Shown piece by piece: positions 13,176-25,100 of a stretch of 64,000 bases of DNA. The DNA comes from Haemonchus contortus (Eukaryota > Nematoda > Chromadorea > Rhabditida > Trichostrongylidae). The stretch is taken from assembly GCA_000469685.2 (NCBI GenBank), contig LS997562.1:38166345-38230344 (forward strand). The letters run 5' to 3'. The notes beneath the pieces are model-generated. The model was not told the DNA's origin. It saw only the letters and a list, made by a program, of their open reading frames with translations, and ran no database searches. Numbering within the stretch: the stretch's first letter is position 1; every line of letters begins with the position of its first letter. The position numbers and the translations under genes are program-made.

Positions 13176-13755
13176 TTTTGTAAACAACGACAGCAGCGAA
13201 AAGCTTCGATCGTGTCGGGGATTAAAACTTTTTTTTATGCCCTTTCATTTGAATTCACATTTTTCGTATTGTATTGAAAGTATTTTGAAGTAGACTCTCA
13301 TTGATCTTATCTACGGGTGTGTTTTCAGAAGTGCTTATTTATTATTCAGAGGACGCTTGCTGTTGTAAAGAAATTGTCTCCATAGTAAAGTTTTTTGTCA
13401 ATTTTCTTTGTACGTGTTAGGGAATGATCGATTCTTACAAGTGCTGCTAAACTTTGTCCTAAGGCTGATTCAATTATGGCTCAAAATTAGCTCGGCCTGT
13501 GATAGCTGGTGCCAGTCAAGGGATCGATTTCCGCGTACCTCAAGAAACCTCTTTAGTTCCCTAGTCAAGAGATTCCAACCTAAAAATCAGAGTGCATATT
13601 CAACGTACCTTCCAATTCCTGATAGAAGTCACGTACGTGGCAGCTATACGAGGTTCCGTCGAAAGCGGTCCTTCTGGGATTTTTTATGGCATTTAATCAG
13701 AAGGAACCACAGGGGCTTGGAATGGCTGAATAGATCGATTATGAAGGTTTTTCTA

Positions 13756-15020
13756 TTAGGCTGTTCGGAAAGGAATGCGCGTTTGAGTTCGAAAAATTTT
13801 TTATTATAAAAACAAAACTGAACAAGATCAATTCAAAAGATACTTACCATTACTATCAATGACTTCTTGTCTACGTATACGCAAAGAATGGATTCTTTTT
13901 CTGAAGAACTCGGCCGGCTGCAACTCAAAGTAGTTGGACACCCTGAGTTGGACTTTTTCGCGGTTTTTGAATTTTCTCTCGGCCAAGGAGTGCTGCATTG
14001 ACCGGAACACATGGTCGTCGGATGAAGTCAGGTCTGGGCTATAAGGCGGATGAGGCAGGAATTCCCAACCCCGATTCCTCAATTTTTTTCCAAGGTGGTT
14101 TTCGCAGCATGTTGACGGGCGTTGTCGAGGAGGAATTTTGTCGACGTCGTTTTGACACCTTGACAACGCAGTGCTTGATCCACGCGGTTCAATTGATCTT
14201 CGTAAATGTCCGCCGTAACCGTTCGACCCAAATTCAGGACTTCGAACTACACTCAACCTTTGCTGTTCCATCAAACACGGAGCATCACCTTTCTGCCGTG
14301 TGTATCCGGTTTCGTAGTGGGTTTTGAAGTGTCATCGGCGTCTGACCACTGTCCTTTTCGTGTTGTGTTGTCGGAGCAGATCCATTTCCCGTCTGATGTC
14401 ATAATAGAGTTGAAAAACCGCTGTTCTTGGAGCGATGGAGAAGAATTTCGGCCACCGCCACTTGTGCTGCCTGGCTTAGGTCGCCCAGCTGGTGCGGTAC
14501 CCATTTTCCTCACCTGCTCTTCCTGCCAATTGCCAGCAAATGCTCATGGATGATAGAGTTTGAGCAGCCAACATGTGTTGCCAGTTCTTGGGAGGTTTGG
14601 TGTGGATCCAGTTTGATGACGGTCTTCAAAACTTGGCTATCGACTAACTGAGGCCGACTTCCATGTTCTTCGTCCTCCAAGCTTTCATTACCCTTTTTGA
14701 AATGCAGATACCATCGTGGACACTAGCATTCTGGCAGGGCTTCTTGGCCGTATACTTCAGATATGGCACGATGAGATTCAGCAGCCGATTTTCCTTGCTT
14801 GAAGTTGTACCACATGCAAGCCCGCAAAAGGCATTTTTAGTCAAGCAACTTTTAAACTTCCTTTTCTTATGAAAAAACAGAGTAGACATAACCAAAAATA
14901 TATCAAAAGATGCGCAATGAAAATCTCTATCTAATATGCAAAATTGTTTTGAAAAATCTTTTATAGTAGGGGAGAAATGAATGGACAAAGTTAGCGCGCA
15001 TTCCTTTCCGAACAACCTAA
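13756..15020 (-). mobile_element. Mariner transposon, full length, TA target duplication
   Basis: A 1,265-bp element bounded by inverted repeats: left end TTAGGCTGTTCGGAAAGG, right end reading TTAGGTTGTTCGGAAAGG on the other strand. About 26 bp match with one difference. TA lies directly outside both ends (13754-13755 and 15021-15022), the signature of mariner insertion. Length, ends and the encoded DD34D-type transposase agree with a complete mariner copy. The transposase reads on the minus strand and is broken, so the copy is non-autonomous. Confidence 0.95.
13828..14990 (-). pseudogene. Mariner transposase, frameshifted
   Basis: Family-typical segments appear in different minus-strand frames. 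The first catalytic Asp is in TSDGKWI (codon 14391-14393; the usual motif is TGDEKW, so the Glu is lost). The second is in LLDNARQHAA (14124-14126). The third is in YSPDLTSSDDH (14017-14019). The spacing of the last two is near the 34 residues of mariner but is not a multiple of three, so a frameshift lies between them. The C-terminus (PAEFFRKRIHSL, then ending NGKYLLN) is mariner-like and stops at 13828. The N-terminal DNA-binding part at 14600-14990 is also split between frames. No intact product can be made. Confidence 0.88.
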
Positions 15021-15022
15021 TA

Positions 15023-16136
15023 TTTTATTACTGGTAAGTAGGAGCCGAGTCGGTGGACCAGTGGCTTAGGTTGGTGTCATAGTCTAAAAACCCAGATGGG
15101 TCTGAGAAGTCAAAAGGAAAATATTTTTGTTTATAGGACTAGAATCTATGAGAGCGTGTAAACAAGCGCTATCTACCGCTGGCCTACTTATACCCCCTGC
15201 TTAGGAACCAAAACAATTAAAAGCTACTGCAAACATGGGATTTACAGCTCCAAACAATTCATTTGTTAAGGTACGAATCCTGGAGCATCGCAGTGTTGAT
15301 AAGTGTCAATTTGTTTTTACTGTTGGTCTAACTAACCGATAGAATCGATCGAATCAATCGTCCTTGATCCGGAGCAACTGTCTATAGACCGCCCTGTAGT
15401 TTGAATAGACAAGCATTTGCCACAAGCCAATGTTAGCTATTACCTGTTTGTCTCTTAATGGTCGTGTTCTGGCGCTCTAAAGGACTACTACTTACAAGGA
15501 TGCTTATTTATATCGATTACCCATCATTAGGAAAATATATCGTTTGTAAACAGGTGCGAGGCTCGAGCCTTTCAGCCCCCCAAAATTCACTTCATATCTT
15601 CTTGATTCACACTACATATACTAAGATTAAAATGTTTATTCATGATATTCATACATTTACTTAATCAGTACGATGATATTCATGACTCAACTAATCAATA
15701 AAGAGATCTTGACCACGTAACACGATTAAGGTGACACCCAAAACTGTAATCCAATTGTTTTCAGCACAAAATTATACTGCTGCTATAGACGGCATAATAA
15801 AACGAAGACTTGGAATAGTGCAGAAATGATTAACTGAACTCTCAATCTAAGTAATAGACAAGGGAATGTATACATTTAGAATATATGTGAATTACAGAAT
15901 GACTGCAACCTCGGAACATTACTATGATGCCATGAGATTGTAATATAAAAGAGGAATACTTTCTAGAAACTTAGCTCTAAACAGCGCATATAACAGCGGA
16001 ATAACCGTAACCGGGAAGGACTAATATTACATCATTGAACAAGAATCATCACTCACATATCAAACTATCTTACGGTGGCGATTCCATCGGATCGAAGAAC
16101 TGACTTGTGGTCGCATACAGATGACGGAGTACCTGC
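15023..16136. other. Intergenic stretch downstream of xnp-1
   Basis: AT-rich; contains the presumed 3' UTR of xnp-1 nearest the gene. A minus-strand AATAAA (seen as TTTATT at 15635-15640) is a possible poly(A) signal but lies about 500 bases from the stop. The segment at 15050-15085 (CAGTGGCTTAGGTTGG) resembles a Pol III A-box and may be a decayed SINE head. Confidence 0.4.
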
Positions 16137-19100
16137 TTACAGCTTGGCTGATTTTTCACCAACTTTACCACCGTCCGGAACGTCGACACTGCTCGATTCA
16201 GCATCCACGCCGGATTGTGATGGCCTTCCACTGCTTGCTGAAATAAGAAAACGATTATTTATTTCCTTCACAGCTGTAGCAAGTAGGTACAGATGACAAA
16301 TCAAATTACCGTTATGAAATTAACAAAGTGTGAATTGAATTCCGAAATACCGCCTCGCATCTCGTAAGGAATTTGTGGCAACAAATCCTCCAGCGCTTTT
16401 TTCAGATATGTAACCTTAAATAAAAAAATTAGAACACAATCGTTTGGAAAATGCGAAAATCGCAGTAATCAATGAACTCACCTTCATAGCTGTGTCATTA
16501 TCCATCAAAGGAATTTTGAAACAGTTCAAATATACTACATCACGATTCAACGATTGGATAGCCTTAAAAAATAGAAATCAATACTGGGACTTCTTTAACA
16601 TAGACGGGTCTCTTAAACAACCTATGAAAGTAACTATAAAAACATGACCTCTGAAATAAATAATAAAACCAAAACAGAATGGGAAATCAAAAAACCTGAG
16701 TTCTCAGGATCTGTTGTTGCGCTTGCTGTAATAATCCAATTTGACTAACTCCCAAACCACCTACAGGAACACCAAGCACTGGAACACCGCCTGATCGACC
16801 AAATGCGGATAGGTTCTATAATATAACAATTTGAAATGAGAAGAGAATAATTACCAACTATTGTATTTCAACTAATTCTTCAGACAACTATAAAGTGAAA
16901 GAAAAATCAAAATGATTGAGTAGAAGCTGAAAGTTCACAAAGCTTAGCAACCCTATCAACACCAACCTTATCACGCTCATAATCATTCCATGCTTCTCTC
17001 AATTCTTCTTCTGAAAGCTTTTCTTCTTCAACGTGAGCAAACAGAGTATCATGTTGGAAGTAGTCAACAACGGCATCCTTCTTGGTCAGCAAAATTTCGG
17101 CCAATAGACGATCCTTAATCAATCAATATTTAATGGGGTTCTATCCATCTGAAATAGCACCAATAGTTGGTTAAAGAGTCAAAGCATACTATGAGCAAAT
17201 GACAGGAAAAAATTTCACCTTCGGTGGAGCGAAACTTGGTCGACTCTCGGCATCATTAGGATCCAACTCTTTGGGATCGAATCTGCAAGCTAATCTTTTA
17301 AAAAGTACAAATGAAGTTCTACAGGTGGAGTTCTATTTTGAACGACGCTCAATCGCTGTAGCCTACACAATCACAGGAATATCTAGAAAAGTAAAGAGGA
17401 AGATCAGCTTATTTCTCATAAAGTGAAGCCTTCAGAAGGAGCTGCTTCCAGCCAAAAATATATTTGTATTTTCCCAACTCTCCTCTTCCACTGAATAAAT
17501 TCTGCTCTCATTTTCTCTCAAGTAAAAAATCCATACGGCCCAGTACAACATGGATGAAATAAAGCTGATTTTCCGAGGCTAGGGAAGTTCTGTAGGACAA
17601 CGAAGTAATGAAAAAAGCAATTCACATGTAAAGCTCCTCAAGATCGTGGCCGTCGTAATGGCGTTGAATTTGAGCTTCATCAACTACTCTCATAGAGGTA
17701 GACTCTTTCGTCACTTGGCGCTTGTAGATTCGTTCCTCCATTGTACCCTGAAGGTAATTTGTAAAATAAAGAGGTCACAGCTAGAAAGCACTACAACTAT
17801 GAAGCCGAAAAGCACTTCAACCTTACCTGAGCTATGAATCGATAGATATACACTGGCTTTGTTTGACCAAATCGATAAACACGGAAAAGCGATTGTGTAT
17901 CATGCGAAGGATTCCAACACGCGTCAAATATTATGACACGGTTTGCAGCAACCATATTGGTTCCAAGGGAGCCAGCTCTTGTGGAAATCAACATTAATCT
18001 AAAAATATATTCACAATGGAAAAATTCAAACCTATAAGCATTATTTATACACTGGTGAAGTCTTATGGAAACAAAACAAAAGAAAACTGGAAACAACAGA
18101 ACCATTCACTGCTACACAATCTAACAATATCTCCTAGTTCATTTATTTGTTTCTAGAGCCCTAGAAACTATTTATAAAGTTCACGATGAGTATAAATGAA
18201 ACACTTACCGAGCACGCAAATTCATAGGGTTGTTGAACTTCACTTGCACCGAATCCCTTTTGCCAGACTGTACAGACCCGTCAATTACCATGTAATCCTT
18301 ACCCTCTTTCCATCCCCATTTCTGAAAATATGAACAGTTAATGTTACGCAAAGGCCCCATCCAATGATTAGTAAATTACCTCGCCATCGGCTTTCACTGC
18401 CTCATGACCATCGGAGAACCACTGCCCTGTTTGGTCGAGAAACTCCAACATCCTTTTTATAAGGTTCAAGGACTCAAGCGACTGAGAGAAGACCAGTCTG
18501 AATGGAAGTCATGAATATAATTAGTAACCTTTTAAAATGTTAAAGACTGACAGCTTATCGCCAATTTCTTCACACTTCTTCATTATCTGAAAGAGGAGAA
18601 CCAGTTTGTTGCTGAGCGTGTAATCGTCTCTATCAGCTGGAGAAACAAGACCAGACTGGGCAAACCTGAAATCCTTGTTACAAAAATAGTTATTTGTTTT
18701 CTATTTATTTAAAGACATGTCATGAAATATTTGTTGAATTAACACCATGCAAAGAACATGGGCGGTTGGAAGGTTTTTCTATTTACATAATCTTAAATGA
18801 GATAGAGCAGGTTGGAAAGTTGCTAGTAATGCCTTTCTCATAATCCCGCAGAAAAAACTTTTCGAAAAAGTTTACGAACCATCCACTGTACTCTGGCGGT
18901 GTCTCCACATCCCGACCTTCCATTTCTGGGTCTTCTCCAATCAATCGCCTCGATTTCCTTGTTCTATTCGTTTGATCATTTTCGCGATTAGAGGGAGTCT
19001 CGTCATCTGACGAACTAAAATTCACTATAAATTACAGAAGCATAGGAATGGCTACAACGACGACTACTACGCTTTGAATTAGTACTCGCTTAACCAAAAA

Positions 19101-22100
19101 AGAAAAGACGCTTACATTAGAACGATATCGCTGTCGCTGCCTTCTGCTTGCGCCTTTCCTTTTTTCTTTTTCTTGGACGAATCCGTTTCACCAACTTCAT
19201 CATCATCGTCGTCGTCACCCGATTCGGAACCAGAGAATGAGTCTTCGTCGTCGCCGTCGTCAATGAAGTTCTCCTCCTCCGAAAGCTCTTCGCGGAGAAT
19301 ACGCTGAAAAACCAAACCTTGTTAAACCCTAAACGATTCGTTGTATAGAACAGCAACACTGTATATTCCACCAACCTCTCTTTCTTGCTTTTCCTCATGA
19401 AGAATAAGCATATACGGATGCGTCCACACACGTGCGAGTACGTGGTAATCTGGCAGAAGCCTTTTTGATAATCTAGCACCATCATTAGCCACACCAGCCA
19501 AAAAAGCTCTGAAATTTACGCGACATGTTCACAAAACTTGCCATTTTTAATGTATCAAATGAATTCGAAAGACAAGTTGGTAGTGTATGAAAAGAAGATG
19601 GAAAACATTCGATGGGAGTTGTGAAAACATTTGAAAAGGAGTGAGGAAAAAATGAATAGAAGAAGACGAAGGGGCGAAAAGCTCAAACAGGAAATAAAGA
19701 GATAGGCAGAAATAAATTGAGAAGGGGGTTACCATAAACTATCCTACCTGTACAGCTCACATTGCCTCGGTGTTAATCGAACATTTATTACATATTCTTG
19801 CTTTGGTGGAATAGCTTCCATCAACACTCGATAATCCTTGCGCTGTAAAATTTGTGCTTGCTACTATAATGTGAGCACTATCAAAAAAAATCGTCAAAGT
19901 CTTAACTGAACCTATAAACAGAAAGGTAAATTCAAAAAGGCGAAGAAAAACGACATCAAATAGTATAAATTTGTCGCTGTAAATCATATAGAGGAGCTCT
20001 GAGCAAAACCGGCACCTTTATATGCAAATTAGTGACAACAGGCAATAGACACGATAACCAGAATTCCATAGAAAACTGTAAACTTACGTCAACACATTTC
20101 TTGAGATGCTCAAACAGGACGTGACATCTTCTTTTCATAAATTTCACTTCCAAAGGTGTTGCATCTTTGAGCCGACCCCTAAAAAACTTTCCTGTTACGC
20201 AAAGATAAACTCCCTAAGTCGATACAACGTGCACGTACCGCATAATGATATTTGCAAAACGATTAGCAAACTCTGTCTTTGTACCAAGTAATCCGGGCTT
20301 CACGAAATTCACCATGCAATGATCTGAATATGATATCCATTAACAACGAAAATAGAAAAGATGGAGCGTCTTTTTTTTCAATAATTTGCCCTGGAGGAAG
20401 AACGCTGCAAAACAAGTTGGGAGATTTCTTTGTTAGGCTGCTGTCACTGACCCTTGCGATTCTTCGAGAATTCGTAGGCAATACCACGTAGGGTAGAGGA
20501 CTACTCTCATCTATTACACTCCATATACTGTAAATCATAACCAAAAATGGTTGCAATCAAACTAATAATTTCTTACATTCCATCAGATTATTCTGAAGGG
20601 GAGTCCCAGTAAGACAAATTCGTCGTCTTGTGCGGATTTTAACCATCGTCCTTGATAGTGCAGACTCGTCGTTTTTCAATTTATGAGCTTCATCGCATAC
20701 AACCAAATCTGGGCCTGAACAAAAGCCCCATTACTGAATAATTCACTCCGGACTGTTCCTCTTCCTTCTCACCTGGATCCTGTAAAAACTCTCTAAACTG
20801 CTGTTGCAACTTCAGAAGCCGTTTGTTCTTCTTAGACGGCGGTTTTTTCGGTTGAGCACGTTTCTTTTTAGCCTCATCCTCGTCGTGTGTCAGTATACGA
20901 AACATATCATAACCTATTATCATCACAGAAGGGACTGAAAGCGGTCATGTTTAGCACGAGCAAAATCACCTCGGAAATACCACCTACCCTCACAGTTATA
21001 CCAGTTTTCTAGCGCTGCATGCCTATCGTTGTATGTTTTAAAGGAATCAAGTTCAAGAACCTGAACAAAAATGAGCTTTCAAGGGTAAAACCACACATGC
21101 GCAAAGTATTAACCTCAATGAGAGCCAGCTCTGGATCATTGTCATCCAACCACTTTTGGAACTCCTTGTACCAATTTATCACGACATTCTTAGGAACCAC
21201 CACCAAAACTCTTTTAGCATATTTTTGGATTTTGGGATGCAGCATTACAGTGTGAAGAAAAGCGATGACCTGAAAATCGAATTATGACTCCCTCCTAGTT
21301 TGTGACCGTAACATTTCGTACCTGTAAAGTTTTACCCAGACCCATACAATGGGCCAAGATGCCTCCACCGCCTTGTTCCTCCAACCTGTCGATGGACTCA
21401 AAGGCACTGTCATACATGAATTGAATACCTTGAGCTTGATGAGGTTTTAATACGCGCACCTGAAAACAGGTATGAAGTCTCCTTCACATTGGTAAAGGTG
21501 AAGGTACTACTAGGACGGATGCTCTCACCAGCGAAGGGTGGACGGAGACCGGAGTTGGGGGATCGCCGTTCTTATCGGGATCGACGACCACAGACTAGAA
21601 AATTTGTTCAAAATTATGTAACAGCACACTTGAACTTGTTTTCTTTACTTGAAGAAGCACTGCACAATATAAATCTGACGAATTTGTATCCCTGTAAATT
21701 TACCTTCAATTTCTGTACTGTTTTAGAACCGTCTACAAGCGCTGCTGCAATATCTACACCTTCTACAAGTTCGATTCCATTAAATTCTCTCTGTTTCTGT
21801 TCCAGACGTTTTCGGCGCTCCTAGAAACGGTAGATGAAGACAACACACCTAAATCCAAACCCAAAACTGATATAACCTTTTCGGCTTTCTCAGCGTCCAG
21901 TGTCTCTTGTTGCAACTTGTCTTTACCCATAATTGTTTTCGGGGCTCTGCTTCCTTTGCCACTCCTTCTCTTTTCGACCGCCTGATCACTGTCGTCGGAA
22001 TCCTCCGCTGCAGCCTATGTTACAAAACGATTAATACTATGCCTTTCGTCCACTATAATCCCTAGCAACAGAGCTATAGTTCACGGCGTAAGCCTGATTA

Positions 22101-25100
22101 ACCCTGTAATAAGTTATCACTGACAAGTCCACTTTGCTATTGTTAAAAAGTGATGAAGTAACGAGCCCCAAAAATACTCCGAGTCCTTTCTGTGGAAAGC
22201 GGGTCATTTCTTCATCAAAACTGTTTAGACAGGCAGATTTTTGACGAAACATTCGACATCGTGCCTTGGATTCAGAGAGCCAGAATCTGCCGCTCATTCG
22301 GAACTACTAGGTCAGAGTTTGGTGTTTAGAACGAACAACTTCCCTCACACCTGTTCCAACACCCCTTTGCAAATGCTTTGTCTCACACTTTATTTTTCGA
22401 TTATAGTAACAGAACTTGCAATATCTGCATGATTGTCTTAACGATCGTTGGATCACAAGGTGCCTACCCTTCTTTTCTTCGATTTTGGCCTCTTGATAAC
22501 AATCTCATCTTCTTCGTCGTCTACTTCAGATTTTGCGTCTTCATCCTTATTGGATTCTTGTCCTTCACTTGCATCCGAATCAGAAGCCACCACTCGACGT
22601 CTAAGGAACACAAAACAGGTAAGTAGAAGAAAAAAGGAAATGTGGAATCATATAAAACGCAATAAAATGGAATAAAATAAAAAAAAAAAAACGGAACCTC
22701 TTCCTTTTTGGTTGATTTCCTTTCTTCACAGGAGCATCATCACCAGGTGATTTCTCATCTTCACTGGAGGATGACCGTAGGATCTTTGCTGCTGAAGCAG
22801 CCAAGTCGTTAAGATCCTTCTGGAATAGACCACATTGTGATGCTTTTAGAATCCTGCTAAATGTACTTTTACTTACAAGGAAAGGAAAAATAGAACGATA
22901 ATCAAAAGAATACCTGCGCCTTAGACAGTCTGGTTCGTGGAGCAACAGGCTTCTCGTCCTCGTCCTCATCGGATAAAGCGGGATCGTCCTTTTCTTTAGA
23001 TTTAGACGAATTTCTTCCAGAACTAAAAAAGTTCGAACACATGGAAACATCAATATCTACAATAGGATGTTGAAGAAAACATCAGTCTTATCGATACCTG
23101 TTTTCGGTAGATTTCTCCTCACTGTTCGCTTTCTTCGAATTCAATCTCTTCAAAAACGCGCTACCATTCGGCTTCTTCATGGCACTCCTTGTTTTACGCC
23201 CAGATTTTCCGCTGGCATTGCCATTCTATAAGAAATGAGCATAAAATTCCTACGACAATGAACAAATAAGAAGAAAATCGAACAAACCACACACCAAATT
23301 AGCCTCAGCATCGGATACCTCACTAGGTTCATCGCTGCCTTCATCCGAAATATCGGGCTCCTCTTCTTTGAGCGCTGCCCTGGCCGATCGGAGGAGACGG
23401 TCAGTATCCTTTTCGTCATCTTCTGCTCCATTTTTTCCTTTCCGTTTTTTCGATGAAGACAACTACAACTTTATCAACATAGAAAATTATAAAAGCTCAA
23501 TATTACAGGTCGTACTTCATTGTGATCTTCTTATTACTATCTATAAGCACTACTACAGTATCTAAATGGGCTGAAGCAAAAATGACATTTTCGGACTTCT
23601 CAGAAATGCTCCAAAAGTGCTCAATATGTATCAAGAGCCCTTTTTTACTACTGATCAGAGTAGCCCTACAACGTTTGCAGTATACTAATTACTTTTTCTC
23701 ATAAGCTCATTTAAGACTTCCGACTCGTACAACTTGTCCCGTCGATTTCGTACCTGCTTTTCCTTTTTCGGTGGTTTTCCAGCCTTTTTACGTTTTTCTT
23801 GCCTTATCAATTCTTGCATTTCAAGATCCTCATCACTTACAACATCGCTGATGTCGTCACTGAAAAAATAGATAAGTTTCACAGACCCGATTCACCCGCA
23901 TTCCAAAACTCGGCGAACCTATAAGCGAAAAGAACAAAGACTAATCTTGTCGTAATTATCCAATAAAAGTAGAATAAGTTAAGTTTCCATACTCTGATAT
24001 CTCTCCATTTTCGTTATTCGCTTCATCATCAGCGATCGCCATCTTCGCTTTCTTGGCCGGAATTTTCGAGGAAGTCCTTGTTCGCGAACCTATATCAAGA
24101 GGATTTCCACGGAATAGGATTTCGCCCGTATTGAGAACTCGCACGTCCGTCTCATCAACACTTTCCACTACTATCTGCAACGAAAATTAATTGAACTTGT
24201 CAAAGTCGAAGCAGAGAAGGCCATTTAGTAACTGACTGGTTTCGGCCGAAAAGACCCAGTGCTCCTAAGAAGTTCCTCGTTTGATAAAGATGATAAGGAG
24301 CCGCTACGAGACAAAAGCGGTGGTGAGGTATCCCGTTCCAGCGAGCCATGAAACATGCAATATTTTGAATACGTGATAAAATTCGAAAACTAACTTCGAT
24401 GAGCATTATACCCGAAATTAATGACAATGTGAATGAATATTATGACGACCCTAAATGAGCTGTACGAGGATATGAGCAGGTCAAGTCATTCCGAGGGAGC
24501 GCGCCAAAAACTATTCGAATCAGACACGACAGACGCACGCTGAGAGTGTACGGAGGGCTGGGAGAGCGTTATGCGAATGTGAACATCGTTGACACAGAGA
24601 CACAGTGTCGGCCGGAGCGACCATCGTGCTGCTCCTACCGCTGCGATTATTGCTGCTACGAAGCTCCTGCGCAAAAAGACCGAGCTGATAGTCCCCAACT
24701 CATGCTGAGCCCGTTTCACATTTATACTCGACTACTGCTACGTTATACAGTGAGCAACAGTGATTGTGTACACCAGCAGGTACAGCACAGAATGGGTCCG
24801 AAACGTTTTGTCGAAACAATCTCTGTGAACCAAATAAGTTCGAGTACTGCAGAAAACTAGTCAAATTAAAAAGCTGCAGCCGAAATCATCTAAGAGAAAA
24901 CCATACATAAAGGAGAACCAAAACAATTCGGTAGTTATTGCCAGGCCCCTGTGGAAGTACTACACCCAAGGTCACATCGTATCTACTTCAACAACAGTGG
25001 GTAGCATGAGCACCCTAATGCATGCTGTTTTGTAGATTATAATGCGACATATAACCAGCTGAAACACTTGACCATAGGATAGTGGCCCAATTGAGGTTCA

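Noticed and set aside
13408..13806. 133-codon plus-strand frame
   Set aside because: It runs into the mariner terminal repeat at 13756, lacks a good donor and has no recognisable domain; probably chance.
22037..22297. 86-codon minus-strand frame between xnp-1 exons
   Set aside because: The flanking exons (22468-22600 and 21877-22014) join directly in phase, and the frame is unlike the surrounding protein; intronic.
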